This document shows positions 8,956 through 18,010 of a DNA stretch of 64,000 nt, one piece after another. Source of the DNA: JADJRH01 sp046351455 (GTDB taxonomy: Bacteria > Myxococcota_A > Polyangia > Polyangiales > Polyangiaceae). Numbering within the stretch: position 1 is the stretch's first letter; each line of letters begins with the position of its first letter. The notes beneath the pieces were generated by a model. It did not search any database and was not told the DNA's origin. It was given only the letters and a program-made list of their open reading frames with translations. The position numbers were made by a program, and so were the translations under genes. The DNA lies in NCBI GenBank assembly GCA_046351455.1, contig JAXLYM010000018.1:124001-188000 (forward strand), written 5' to 3'.

Positions 8956-9034
8956 GATGGCTGGTTGGGCTGGGAGGGGGCGGCCCGACGAGCGCCGGGC
9001 CGCGAGGATCAAGTGACCGTTTCGAGGAGAGCGA

Positions 9035-12000
9035 TCAAGACAGCTTGGTCTTGACCTCTTCGATCTCGAAGGACTCGATGATGTCCTTCTCCTTCACGTC
9101 CTGGTAGCCGTCGAGCGAGATACCGCACTCGAAGCCCTCGGCCACCTCCTTCGCGTCGTCCTTGAAGCGGCGCAGCGCGGAGAGCTTGCCGGTCCACACG
9201 ACGACGTTGTCGCGGATGATGCGCGCGTCCGCCGTGCGCTTCACGAGGCCGTTCAGCACCATGCAGCCGCAGACGTTGCCGATCTTCACGATGCGGAAGA
9301 TCTGTCGGACCTCCGCGCGGCCGAGCACCTTCTCCACCTTCGTCGCGGGGAGCAGGCCTTCCATCGCGGAGCGGATGTCGTCCACCGCGTTGTAGATGAT
9401 GTTGTAGAGGCGGATCTCGACGCCTTCGCTCTCCGCGTGCGACGCGGCCTTGCCGGCCGGGCGCACGTTGAAGCCGACGATGATCGCCTTCGACGCGACC
9501 GCGAGGTTCACGTCGCCCTCGGTGATGCCGCCGACCGCCGCGTGGACGATCGTCACCTTCACCTTGGCGGTCGACAGCTTGTTGAGCGCGTGCACGACGG
9601 CCTCGACCGAGCCCTGCACGTCGCCCTTGATGATGAGCTTCAGCTCGAGCTGCTCGCTCTCCGCCAGGCTCTTCGTGAGCGTCTCCAGCGAGACGCGCGA
9701 GTCCTGCGGGATGAGCGTCTTGGAGGCCTTCTTGCGACGGCCCTCCGCGATCTCCTCGGCGGTGCGCGCGTCCTTCACGGAGTGCACGGGATCGCCCGCG
9801 CTCGGCACCTCGTTGAGGCCGAGCACTTCGACCGGCGTGGACGGACCGGCCTCGCCGACGGCGCGACCGAGCTCGTCCGTCATCGCGCGGACCTTGCCCC
9901 ACGCGGCGCCGGCCAGGAGGATGTCGCCCACGTGGAGCGTGCCGTCCTGCACCATGACGCGCGCCACGGGGCCGCGACCACGATCGAGGAGCGCCTCGAT
10001 CACGGTGCCGCTCGCGCGACGCTTCGGGCTCGCCTTGAGCTCGAGCACCTCGCTCTGGAGCAGCACGCTCTCGAGGAGCTGATCGATGCCCTCGCCCGTC
10101 TTCGCGGAGACGTGCGCGAACATCGTGTCGCCGCCCCACTCCTCGGGCTGGAGGCCGAGGTTCGCGAGGTCGCGCTTGATCTTGTCCGGCTCGGCGCCGG
10201 GCTTGTCGATCTTGTTGATGGCGACGATGATCGGGACCTTCGCCGCCTGCGCGTGGTTGATGGCCTCGCGGGTCTGCGGCATCACGCCGTCGTCCGCCGC
10301 GACGACGAGGATGACCGCGTCGGTGACGGAGGCGCCGCGCGCGCGCATCGCCGTGAACGCCTCGTGACCGGGCGTGTCGAGGAAGGCGATCGTCCCGCGC
10401 GCGGTCTCGACGCGGTAGGCGCCGATGTGCTGCGTGATGCCGCCGGCCTCGCCGTCCGCGACGCTCGCCTTGCGGATGCGATCGAGGAGGCTCGTCTTGC
10501 CGTGATCGACGTGGCCCATCACCGTGACGATCGGCGGGCGGAGCTGGAGCCCCTCGTCGCCGGCGCTCTCGGTGCTGGTGGCGGTCGCGAGCGTGTCGGC
10601 CTCGCTCACCGCGACGTCCTCGACGGCCCACCCGAATTCGCCCGCGATGATCTTCGCGGTGTCGGTGTCGAGCGTCGAGTTGATGTGCACGCCGCTCATG
10701 CCCATCTGGAGCAGCTTCATCAGCAGATCGACCGCCTTGACGCTCATCTTGGCGGCGAGCTGCTGGAGCGTGACCTGCTCCTCGATCTTCACGACCTTCT
10801 TGTGCGACGACATCTCCTGCGTCGTCACCGGGCCCTTGGACCGTTGGAACTGCGGACCGCCGCGACCCTGACCGGGACGCATCGGGCCGCCCGGACCGCC
10901 GGGACGACCGCGCTGCCCCATGGGGCCACGGCTCTGCGGACCGAACGTCGTCGCCGGACGAGCCTGCGTCGACTGCGCGCGCGGATCGTACGTCGTGCGG
11001 CGCGCGGGCGGCGCACCACCCGTGCGAGGCGGCGCGGGCATCGGCACGCCGGGGCGGCCTTGCCACACGTCGATGCCCGTCTTCGGCGGAGAAGAAGGAC
11101 GCTTCGGAGCAGCCGGCGGCTCCTCCACGGGCGCGGGGCGCGCAGGCGGAGGCGGCGCCGCAGGGCGACGCACCGGCGCTTCGACCTGACGAGGCCGCGC
11201 GCTTGCAGCGGGCGCCGACGTGCTCGCCGGTGGTGCCGCAGGTTCGTTCTTGTTCAGCGTGAGCACTGCGGGTTCCTTCGCCGGTGGCTCTTTCGTGGGC
11301 TCCGGCTTCGAGGCCTCGACCTTCGGGGCTTCGACCTTCGCGGGCTCCGCCTTCGCGGCTTCGGCCTTCGGGGCTTCGACCTTCGCGGGCTCCGTTTTCG
11401 GAGCCTCGGCCTTCGGCGCTTCGACCTTCGCGGGCTCCGTCTTCGGAGCCTCGGCCTTCGGCGCTTCGACCTTCGCGGGCTCCGCCTTCGCGGCCTCGAC
11501 CTTCGCGGGCGCGGCTTCGATCGCGGGCTCCGCCTTCGCGGCCTCGGCCTTCGGGGCTTCGACCTTCGCAGGCTCCGCCTTCGGGGCTTCGACCTTCGCA
11601 GGCGCGGCTTCGATCACCGACTCCGCCTTCGGGGCCTCGACCTTCGGCGCTTCGACCTTCGCGGGCTCCGCCTTCGGGGCGGGCTCCTCCACCTTCGCAG
11701 GCGGCGCGATGATCTCGACCGGCTCGTGCTTGACAGGCGCGGCCTCCGCTGCGGCGCGCGGGACGGACTTGCGCGCCGGCGGCACCAGGTGCTGCGGCGC
11801 CTCCGGCCGCGACGGCGGCGGCGGCGGCACCTCCCGCTTCGCGATCGCGGGCGCTTCCGGACGCGACGGCGGCGGCGGAGGCGCGCGGAAGCCCGTCTGC
11901 GAGGGCGCGGGCGGGCGCACCACGTGCGACGGCGCGCTGAACCCCGACGAGCTCGGCGCAGGCTGCGGGATCGAATGGGCCGCGTGGCCCGGCTCGGACG

Positions 12001-12250
12001 GACGCGGCTCGGGGACACCTTCGCCCACGCGGGCGCGGCGCTTCACGACGGTCGGTCGGATGCGCTCCTCGACAACCTCGGTGGCCTTGTTCCGCTCCAA
12101 ATGCCGCTTGACGCGCTCGACCGCGTCCGGCTCCACGGCGCTCATGTGGTTGCGGACGTCGCCGATCCCCATGGATTGGAAGAGCGCGACCAGCGTCTTC
12201 TGATCCATGTTGAGCTGTTTGGCGACTTCATACACCCGAACTTTGCTCAT
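9035..12250 (-). CDS. infB: Translation initiation factor IF-2
   Basis: GTPase that brings initiator tRNA to the 30S subunit and promotes subunit joining. At 1071 residues it is longer than usual because of a large linker. Order: IF2-N domain (about 1-55, VRVYEVAKQLNMDQKTLVAL), Ala/Lys/Pro/Glu repeat linker (about 185-335), Pro/Gly/Arg-rich part, second IF2-N domain (about 490-545), G domain with GHVDHGKTSLLDRI (about 575), DTPGHEAF and NKIDKP, then the beta-barrel domains and the C-terminal domain that binds fMet-tRNA, ending EEVKTKLS. The start codon overlaps the stop of the YlxR gene by 4 bp (ATGA), so translation is coupled. Confidence 0.98.
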   Translation of the reverse strand: MSKVRVYEVAKQLNMDQKTLVALFQSMGIGDVRNHMSAVEPDAVERVKRHLERNKATEVVEERIRPTVVKRRARVGEGVPEPRPSEPGHAAHSIPQPAPSSSGFSAPSHVVRPPAPSQTGFRAPPPPPSRPEAPAIAKREVPPPPPSRPEAPQHLVPPARKSVPRAAAEAAPVKHEPVEIIAPPAKVEEPAPKAEPAKVEAPKVEAPKAESVIEAAPAKVEAPKAEPAKVEAPKAEAAKAEPAIEAAPAKVEAAKAEPAKVEAPKAEAPKTEPAKVEAPKAEAPKTEPAKVEAPKAEAAKAEPAKVEAPKVEASKPEPTKEPPAKEPAVLTLNKNEPAAPPASTSAPAASARPRQVEAPVRRPAAPPPPARPAPVEEPPAAPKRPSSPPKTGIDVWQGRPGVPMPAPPRTGGAPPARRTTYDPRAQSTQARPATTFGPQSRGPMGQRGRPGGPGGPMRPGQGRGGPQFQRSKGPVTTQEMSSHKKVVKIEEQVTLQQLAAKMSVKAVDLLMKLLQMGMSGVHINSTLDTDTAKIIAGEFGWAVEDVAVSEADTLATATSTESAGDEGLQLRPPIVTVMGHVDHGKTSLLDRIRKASVADGEAGGITQHIGAYRVETARGTIAFLDTPGHEAFTAMRARGASVTDAVILVVAADDGVMPQTREAINHAQAAKVPIIVAINKIDKPGAEPDKIKRDLANLGLQPEEWGGDTMFAHVSAKTGEGIDQLLESVLLQSEVLELKASPKRRASGTVIEALLDRGRGPVARVMVQDGTLHVGDILLAGAAWGKVRAMTDELGRAVGEAGPSTPVEVLGLNEVPSAGDPVHSVKDARTAEEIAEGRRKKASKTLIPQDSRVSLETLTKSLAESEQLELKLIIKGDVQGSVEAVVHALNKLSTAKVKVTIVHAAVGGITEGDVNLAVASKAIIVGFNVRPAGKAASHAESEGVEIRLYNIIYNAVDDIRSAMEGLLPATKVEKVLGRAEVRQIFRIVKIGNVCGCMVLNGLVKRTADARIIRDNVVVWTGKLSALRRFKDDAKEVAEGFECGISLDGYQDVKEKDIIESFEIEEVKTKLS
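11290..11690 (-). repeat. In-frame repeats in the IF-2 linker
   Basis: Coding repeats with a unit close to KAEPAKVEAP (about 10-11 residues, about 30-33 bp), more than ten imperfect copies, within infB. The DNA repeats are visible as reiterated CTTCGACCTTCGCGGGCTCC. They encode a charged, presumably extended or helical linker between the two IF2-N domains. Confidence 0.85.
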
Positions 12251-13119
12251 TCGCTCCGCTCCACTGCCTGCTTTCCCTGCGCGCCGGTAGTACCCGACGC
12301 CGCGCGCCGCCTCTGCCGCCCGAACTGTCCCGCTCGATCGGCGCCCACTTTACCCCGGAAGTCTGCCGGCGTGGCGGCGTCCTTTCGGGTCCCTTTCGCG
12401 AGCCTTCGACTGCCCTCTTGGCGGAGGGCGCCCATCGCTTTTTCCACGGCGTCGCGCACCGCGTCGGCGATCCGAGTATCCGTGATCGCCACCACCCCTA
12501 CCCCCTCGGCCTTGGCGGGGCGATGGAGCGCCGCCGCCAGGGACATTTTCGTTCCCCACGAGACCGCTCCGCCCGCCGCCACCGCGTCCCGCACCGCCGC
12601 GAGATCGGCCGCGGCCGCCGCGTCGGTCGCCACCACGAGCAGCGCCGCCTCTCCGGAGCGCCACGCCGCGGTCGCAGCGTCGGCCCCGATGCGGGCCTTG
12701 CGCGTCCGCACGCTCGTCGCGAGCAGCCCCGCGATCCGCCGTCCCATCGCGGCCTCGATCGCTTGACCGAGCGCCCGCGCGTCGATCGGCTGCGGCTCCG
12801 TCGTCTTGACGTCGCCGCCGTCCTTGACAGCGACGCTCACGCTGTTCGCCTTGCCCTTCGTCGCTCGGAGGAGGCCGCGCACCGCCGCCTGCTCCAGGCA
12901 CGATCCGCGGGCGTGCACGTGCGCGCCGCGGCCGAAGCCGCCTCCTGCGGCGTCGACCGCGATCTCACCGGACGGCGCGATCACGAGGCGGACCAGCTCC
13001 TCCGGGGCGCACCGCTCCCCGCAGCCGACGCACGTTCGCTCGTGCGCGCTGTGGTGAGCGCCGCCTTCTCCGTCCTCGGGAGAGCCGGGAGCGGCCTTCG
13101 TTTCTTTCGCCTCGATCAA
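12247..13119 (-). CDS. YlxR (DUF448) - L7Ae-like fusion protein
   Basis: Two small RNA-related proteins that are often separate neighbours of nusA are joined here in 290 residues. YlxR part (about 25-95): RTCVGCGERCAPEELVRLV and the GRGAHVH motif typical of DUF448. C-terminal part (about 120-245): an L7Ae/YlxQ-like domain with a Gly-Thr-Lys turn (SWGTKMSLAAAL) and the VVAITD strand. Likely RNA binding, linked to transcription or ribosome assembly. The TTG start at 13119 has GGAG 8 bases upstream. Located 19 bp after nusA, with a 4 bp overlap into infB. The last 35 residues are basic. Confidence 0.9.
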   Translation of the reverse strand: MIEAKETKAAPGSPEDGEGGAHHSAHERTCVGCGERCAPEELVRLVIAPSGEIAVDAAGGGFGRGAHVHARGSCLEQAAVRGLLRATKGKANSVSVAVKDGGDVKTTEPQPIDARALGQAIEAAMGRRIAGLLATSVRTRKARIGADAATAAWRSGEAALLVVATDAAAAADLAAVRDAVAAGGAVSWGTKMSLAAALHRPAKAEGVGVVAITDTRIADAVRDAVEKAMGALRQEGSRRLAKGTRKDAATPADFRGKVGADRAGQFGRQRRRAASGTTGAQGKQAVERSE

Positions 13120-13138
13120 CCTCTGCGCTCCTCTGCCG

Positions 13139-14779
13139 TCACGCGTGCTTCGCCTCGGCGGCCTTTTTGACCTCCGCGCGCGCTTGCTCGAGCACCTTCT
13201 GCTCGGTGTCCACGAAGGTCTTCGCGCCCTGCTTGATCATGCGCGCCTTCTTGATGCCGAGGCCGGTGCGGATCGCGAGGCGATCCTCGTCCTCCCGCAG
13301 CACGTCCTCGACCGTCTTGTAGCCGGCCTCTTCGAGCAGACCGACCGTGCGATCGCCGATGCCGCGGATGAACATCAGGCGCTCGCGCTCGGTGAGCGGC
13401 TCCGTCCGCGTGGCGGCGGCCTTGATGCGCTCTTGGCGCAGCCGCTCCATCGTCGTCTCGGCCTGCGCCTTGATGCGCTCCGCCGTGTCCGCGCCGCCGA
13501 GGCCCGGGATCGCCGCGAGCTCCTCCGTCGTGGCCTCCGTCACCTCTTCGAGCGCGCGGAAGCCGAGGCGGTACATGCTCTTCGCGACCGTCTCGCTCAC
13601 GCCGTCGATCTGCTGCAGCGCGAGGATCGCCTCCTCCTCCATCTGCTTGAACTTCGACTCGCTGATGATGTCGAGCTTCCAGTTCGTGAGCTGCGCGGCG
13701 AGGCGCACGTTCTGACCCTTGCGGCCGATCGCGAGCGACAGCTTCTCGTCCGGCACCACGAGCTCCATGCGCCCGTCGGCCTCGTCGACGATGACCTTGT
13801 GCACCTCGGCCGGCTGGATCGCGGCGATGACGTAGCGCGCCGGATCGCGATCGTACGGGACGATGTCGATCTTCTCGCCGCGGAGCTCCTGCACCACGGC
13901 CTGCACGCGCGACCCCTTCATGCCGACGCACGCGCCGACCGGATCCACGTCCGCGTCGCGGCTCGTGACCGCGATCTTCGAGCGGGCGCCGGGCTCGCGA
14001 GCGACGCTCACGATGCGCACGATGCCCTCGTAGATCTCGGGCACCTCGGCCTCGAAAAGCTTCTCCACGAGGCGGGGATCCGAGCGCGACAGGATCACCT
14101 GCGGGCCGCGCGCCTCGCGATCGATGTCCTTCACGTACGCGACGATGCGGTCGCCGGGCCGATACGTCTCGCGTGGGGTCTGCTCGCGGAAGGGAAGCAC
14201 GCCCTCGGTCTTGCCGATGTCGACGATGATGTTGTTGCCCTTCTCGAACCTGCGGACGATGCCGCGGATGAGCTCGCCTTTGCGATCCTTGTACTCGTTG
14301 TAGATGATGTCGCGCTCGGCGTCGCGCACGCGCTGGAGGAGCACCTGCTTCGCCGTCTGCGCCGCGATGCGGCCGAACGTCGTGCGCCCCTGCTTCAGCT
14401 TGAGGATGTCGCCGTACTCTTTGTCCTGATCGCGCGCCTTCTCCGCGTCCTCGGGGCGCCAGAAGACCTGGAAGCCGAGCTCCTCGCCCAGCGTCGCGTC
14501 GAGCCGATACTTCGCCACGTCGTCGAGCGAGATCTCGCGCTCGGGCTGCGTCACCGCCTCGACGACCGTCATGTACTGGAACAGGTCGACGTGGCCGACG
14601 TCCTCGTTGAAGCGCGCCTCGAGCTCACGGGTCGGGCCGAACACGCTCTGGGCCGCCTTCAAGATGGCAGCCTCGATGGTCTCCACGAGGACCTTGCGCT
14701 CGATCCCCTTCTCCTTGGCGACCTGTTCGAGGATGGCGCCGAGGTTGTTCTCGGTCCCCTGTGCCTGTGACGCTGCCAT
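13139..14779 (-). CDS. nusA: Transcription termination/antitermination protein NusA
   Basis: RNA polymerase-binding factor controlling pausing, termination and antitermination. Order in 546 residues: N-terminal polymerase-binding domain (1-130), S1 domain (about 135-205, IVRRFEKGNNIIVDIGKTEG), KH1 and KH2 (about 210-350; GACVGMKGSRVQ and LAIGRKGQNVRLA), then two helix-hairpin-helix acidic-type repeats (about 365-520; AAIPGLGGAD, FIRGIGDRT). The C-terminus is Lys/Ala-rich. An AAGGAG site lies upstream of the ATG at 14779. Second gene of the rimP operon, 33 bp after rimP. Confidence 0.97.
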   Translation of the reverse strand: MAASQAQGTENNLGAILEQVAKEKGIERKVLVETIEAAILKAAQSVFGPTRELEARFNEDVGHVDLFQYMTVVEAVTQPEREISLDDVAKYRLDATLGEELGFQVFWRPEDAEKARDQDKEYGDILKLKQGRTTFGRIAAQTAKQVLLQRVRDAERDIIYNEYKDRKGELIRGIVRRFEKGNNIIVDIGKTEGVLPFREQTPRETYRPGDRIVAYVKDIDREARGPQVILSRSDPRLVEKLFEAEVPEIYEGIVRIVSVAREPGARSKIAVTSRDADVDPVGACVGMKGSRVQAVVQELRGEKIDIVPYDRDPARYVIAAIQPAEVHKVIVDEADGRMELVVPDEKLSLAIGRKGQNVRLAAQLTNWKLDIISESKFKQMEEEAILALQQIDGVSETVAKSMYRLGFRALEEVTEATTEELAAIPGLGGADTAERIKAQAETTMERLRQERIKAAATRTEPLTERERLMFIRGIGDRTVGLLEEAGYKTVEDVLREDEDRLAIRTGLGIKKARMIKQGAKTFVDTEQKVLEQARAEVKKAAEAKHA

Positions 14780-14812
14780 GACGCGCGAATCTCCTTCTCT
14801 TCTCTGCGTGGC

Positions 14813-15493
14813 CTATTTGTTCGGCCCGCGACGATCCTGGTTTCCGGCGGCCGCCCCCCGAGCGGCGTCGCCCCCGGCCTTGGTGGCCGCTGTCTTCTCG
14901 GCAGGGGATTTCCCCTTCTTCCCGCCCTTCGATTGGCCCTTCTTCTCGCCCGTCTGGAGCTCGAAGACGAGGCGCGCATCTTCGATGTCCTCGAACGGCG
15001 CGCGGAGCAATTTGCCGTCGACCCGCACCCCGATGTGACCGTCCTCTGCCTCTTCGAGCGTGCCGCGGAGGACGCGCTGCCCGTCGGCCGCGGGCTTCGA
15101 GAGCTTCACCTTCGCGAGCTGGCCGCGGAACCGGACGTAGTCGGCGGGGCCGCGCAGCTTACGATCGAGGCCCGGCGAGCTGACCTCCAGGTTGTAGTGC
15201 TGCGCGATCAGGTCCTCGACGTCGAGCAGCTGGCTCACGTCGCGCGACACGTCGACGCAGTCCTCCAGCGTGACGCCGAAGTTCGTCTCCGCGGTCGGCG
15301 CGGCCTCCGTGCCGGGGGGCGGCACGCGCTCGATCGTGAGCCGTAGCGTCCAGCCGCCTTGATCCGTGGCCCACGTCAGCTCCACGAGATCCACGCCGTG
15401 CGCGACGAGGACAGGCGCGATCGCGTCGCGGACCTTCGCGAGGTCAACGCCGCCTTTCACGATCACGCTCTTGTCGGTGGAGTTCGATTGCAT
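14813..15493 (-). CDS. rimP: Ribosome maturation factor RimP
   Basis: Needed for 30S subunit maturation. The start is taken at ATG 15493 (MQSNSTDKS); the frame stays open upstream but those residues are not RimP-like and lie across the terminator. The 226 residues have the RimP N-terminal alpha/beta domain (VRDAIAPVLVAHGVDLVELTW, LTIE) with the conserved block DCVDVSRDVSQLLDVED and EVSSPGLDRKL, then the SH3-like C-terminal domain. A Lys/Gly/Ala-rich tail of about 35 residues is extra to the usual family length. First gene of the operon with nusA, ylxR, infB, DUF503 and rbfA. Confidence 0.95.
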   Translation of the reverse strand: MQSNSTDKSVIVKGGVDLAKVRDAIAPVLVAHGVDLVELTWATDQGGWTLRLTIERVPPPGTEAAPTAETNFGVTLEDCVDVSRDVSQLLDVEDLIAQHYNLEVSSPGLDRKLRGPADYVRFRGQLAKVKLSKPAADGQRVLRGTLEEAEDGHIGVRVDGKLLRAPFEDIEDARLVFELQTGEKKGQSKGGKKGKSPAEKTAATKAGGDAARGAAAGNQDRRGPNK

Positions 15494-15573
15494 GGAGTGG
15501 ATCCGGACGCCGGGCGAGCCCGTACGCACGGGCCGGCCCCACGACCAGGCGGACCCACAGGGCGGTCGGATCG

Positions 15574-15612
15574 AAAAAAAAAGAGCCGATTCCCTAACTG
15601 GGAACCCGGCTC
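15574..15612 (-). terminator. Intrinsic terminator upstream of rimP
   Basis: Read on the minus strand: GAGCCG pairs with CGGCTC and GTTCCC with GGGAAT across loop AGTTA (one bulged base), followed by nine U. It lies 81 bp before the rimP start codon and points the same way. It would therefore end a transcript arising upstream. It could act as an attenuator of the rimP-nusA-infB operon or as the end of a separate small RNA. Confidence 0.85.
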
Positions 15613-16116
15613 CGCGGATCCGCCTAGTTGTTGGCGCGCAGACTACCCAAGCGGTTTCCGCTGCGCAAGAGAGATCTGGGGTCGTTCTCTCCACCGGGCA
15701 GATTTGGTGAACCGCCGCGCGTGTGCGCTGGCACCTCGGAGGCACGCCGCGTTTCGTCCCTGGGGGGTCGGGCCTCGGTCGGTGCCTGTCGAGATTCGAC
15801 GCGGTCGCTCAGCTGCGGAGTGGATCGAGCCAGTCTCGGGGGGTCCGACATCATCGAATATGGCTTGTCATGGCTGTAATTCGATCAAAGCCGCTCGACT
15901 CGATGGGTGGCCGGGGTTCGCCTTTCGTTCCGAGAGGTTCCAAAGGTAGGAGCGCTCCCGACCTCGGCCCGAAAGAGGCAGTCGCAAGACATTGGCGTGC
16001 GCCTCGGAAGCTGTGTTATTCGACGTAGTCACCGGAGGCGGAATCCCACGAGTCCCCCACCGCGACCCGGCACGAAAGACGGAGCGAGTCGGTCGCGAGC
16101 ACGAGGTTCGGTTTCG
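15613..16116 (-). other. Non-coding region with possible structured RNA upstream of rimP
   Basis: About 500 bp without a supported protein gene. On the minus strand, ending at the terminator, there are compact self-complementary segments, for example GCGCAG...CTGCGC enclosing GCGG-AAA-CCGC (about 15635-15670). This fits a structured leader or a small RNA, but it does not match a tRNA, tmRNA or SRP RNA that I can recognise, and 6S RNA could not be confirmed. On the plus strand the last part is the 5' region of the gene at 16117. No clear promoter consensus was found on either strand. Confidence 0.35.
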
Positions 16117-16692
16117 ATGATCACGGTCACCCAGAACGTAGGACGGTTGACGGAGATCCGGATGGTGGCGCCGATCAACGTCGACGATCTCACCGTCCTC
16201 CAGCGCGACATGACGGCGCTGCTCAACCGCGCGCAGGGTCGCCTCGTCGTGTGCGCCGATCTGTCCGGCGCGCAGCTCTTCTCCGACGAGAACGCCGAGC
16301 GGATGGCCAAATTCTTCCGCGGCAGCTCGAAGCTGGAGCGCACGGCGATCGTCGTGTGCGGCGCGGCGACGCTGTACCTGCAGATCGAGCGTCTCCTGCG
16401 GGAAGGCAACGGCGTCCCGCAGCCGGCCCCGTCGCGCACGGAGCCAGGCGCGCCGCGAGATCCGTCGCGCCAGATCACCCGCACGTCCGGAGAGCTCCCG
16501 CAGCCGAAGCGCCCCGCGACGGACCCCACGCTCGGCAAGCGCCCGACGACGGATCCGCACCTCAAGCGCGGCTTCGAGCGCAAGGCGTTCCGCGCCCTCC
16601 CCGAGGCGATGACGTGGCTCGACGAGGTCCTCACGAGCGAAGAGCGCGCCCGCCTCCGCACGTTCCTCGAAGGCCCCCGCTCGCAACGGTAG
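16117..16692 (+). CDS. Conserved hypothetical protein, possible STAS/SpoIIAA-like fold
   Basis: A 191-residue protein of unknown function. The ATG at 16117 (MITVTQNVGRLTEIRM) with ACGAGG upstream is preferred over the longer open frame, whose extra residues are Arg-rich and atypical. The first 105 residues look alpha/beta with strands RLVVCADLSG and TAIVVCGAATLYLQ, which is reminiscent of the SpoIIAA-like or STAS folds of myxobacterial proteins. Next comes a Pro/Thr/Arg-rich linker (about 110-155), then a short helix pair (FRALPEAMTWLDEVL) that is also typical of SpoIIAA-like proteins. The fold is suggested by eye only. Confidence 0.75.
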   Translation: MITVTQNVGRLTEIRMVAPINVDDLTVLQRDMTALLNRAQGRLVVCADLSGAQLFSDENAERMAKFFRGSSKLERTAIVVCGAATLYLQIERLLREGNGVPQPAPSRTEPGAPRDPSRQITRTSGELPQPKRPATDPTLGKRPTTDPHLKRGFERKAFRALPEAMTWLDEVLTSEERARLRTFLEGPRSQR

Positions 16693-16695
16693 GCG

Positions 16696-16995
16696 TCAGC
16701 GCTTCGTCCCGACGGCCACGCACGTCCCCTTGAAACACAGCACCTGCGGCTCCGGAGAGGAAGGCGACATCCCGCCCATCGGGCCGCACGCCGCGTCGTC
16801 CACCTCGTGCGTCTTCGAGGTCGGCGACACCATCCGGTTGCCGCACATCTCTTGCCGGACGCTGCGGCTCTCGCGCGGGACGTCGCAGTCCGCGTCGCTC
16901 TGACAGGGTTTGCCGTCCGACGAAGGCACGGACGGATCCGCGAGCGGCTCGCACGCGGCGAGCGCGACGAACGGGAGCAACAGGAGCGCGCGCAT
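16696..16995 (-). CDS. Small cysteine-containing lipoprotein
   Basis: A 99-residue exported protein. The signal peptide ends at the lipobox ALAAC (Cys15). The mature part has six further cysteines (CQSDADCD, EMCGN, DAACG, VLCFKGTC), giving likely disulfides; the DGKPCQSDADC pattern is the kind repeated in many myxobacterial surface lipoproteins. It converges on the gene at 16117 with a 3 bp gap. No function can be assigned. Confidence 0.8.
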   Translation of the reverse strand: MRALLLLPFVALAACEPLADPSVPSSDGKPCQSDADCDVPRESRSVRQEMCGNRMVSPTSKTHEVDDAACGPMGGMSPSSPEPQVLCFKGTCVAVGTKR

Positions 16996-17059
16996 GCCCC
17001 TCGCCTATACCAGATCGCGCCCGCGACGCCGCCGCGAGGCTGTTGTATGAGGTTCCGCG

Positions 17060-18004
17060 ATGCGATCCGAGACGTACACGCACACGGCCGACGACGGCAC
17101 CGCCCTCTTCGTTCACCGCTGGGAGCCCGACGATCCGGCGAAGGTCGTCGCGATCGCGCACATCGTCCACGGCATGGCGGAGCACAGCGCCCGGTACGCG
17201 CGCCTCGCGGAGTCGCTCACGGCGAACGGCGTCCGCGTGTACGCCCATGATCACCGCGGCCACGGACGCACCGCGAAGCAAGAGGACCTCGGCCATTTCG
17301 GCGACGAGAACGGCTGGGCCCGCGTCATCGGCGACGTGCGCCGCCTCCTGCGCCGGGAGCTCGACGAGAACCCCGGCAAGCCCCTCATCCTGATCGGCCA
17401 CAGCATGGGCTCGTTCATGGTGCAGCAGATCATGTACGAGGTGCCCGAGTGGCTGAGCGCGGTGGTGCTCTCCGCGTCGAACGGCAAGCCCTCGCTGCTC
17501 GCGTCCGCTGGTCGCCTGGTCGCGCGGGCGGAGCGGAAGCGCCTCGGCGCGCGCGCCGGGAGCCCCGTGCTCAAATCCCTCGGCTTCGAGGCGTTCAACA
17601 AGGCCTTCAAGCCGAACCGCACCGCGTGCGACTGGCTCTCGCGCGACGAGGCGGAGGTCGACAAATACGTGGCGGATCCGCTCTGCGGCTTCGACTGCTC
17701 GACGACCACGTGGATCGAGATGCTCGACGCGCTCGCCGAGATCGGCGACCCGAAGAACCAGGCGAAGATCCGCAAGGACCTGCCGGTCTACGTGATCGCC
17801 GGCTCGGAGGATCCCGTCAGCGAGAAGACGAAGGGGCTCTATCAGCTGCTCCGCGCGTACGGAAAGGCCGGCCTCACGGACGTGACGCACCACTTCTACC
17901 CCGGCGCGCGCCACGAGATCTTCAACGAGACGAACCGCGGCGAGGTCACGCACGAGCTGCTCGTGTGGCTGCGGTCGAAGGTGCCGAACCTCCCGCAGGG
18001 CTGA
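17060..18004 (+). CDS. Alpha/beta hydrolase, monoacylglycerol lipase-like
   Basis: Serine hydrolase of 314 residues resembling monoacylglycerol/lysophospholipid lipases (Hydrolase_4 type). Nucleophile elbow GHSMGS (around residue 115), upstream VHGMAEHSARY and the YAHDHRGHGRT segment typical of the family. The acid is likely Asp in GSEDPVS and the histidine is in GARHEIFNE. No signal peptide, so cytoplasmic. It converges on the histidine phosphatase gene with a 6 bp gap. Confidence 0.92.
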   Translation: MRSETYTHTADDGTALFVHRWEPDDPAKVVAIAHIVHGMAEHSARYARLAESLTANGVRVYAHDHRGHGRTAKQEDLGHFGDENGWARVIGDVRRLLRRELDENPGKPLILIGHSMGSFMVQQIMYEVPEWLSAVVLSASNGKPSLLASAGRLVARAERKRLGARAGSPVLKSLGFEAFNKAFKPNRTACDWLSRDEAEVDKYVADPLCGFDCSTTTWIEMLDALAEIGDPKNQAKIRKDLPVYVIAGSEDPVSEKTKGLYQLLRAYGKAGLTDVTHHFYPGARHEIFNETNRGEVTHELLVWLRSKVPNLPQG

Positions 18005-18010
18005 GGCGCC

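Noticed and set aside
15600..15900. Possible tRNA or 6S RNA upstream of rimP
   Set aside because: No T-arm GGTTCGA-type sequence or cloverleaf pairing was found, and the 6S, SRP or tmRNA signatures known to me do not match. It is kept as an unspecified region only.
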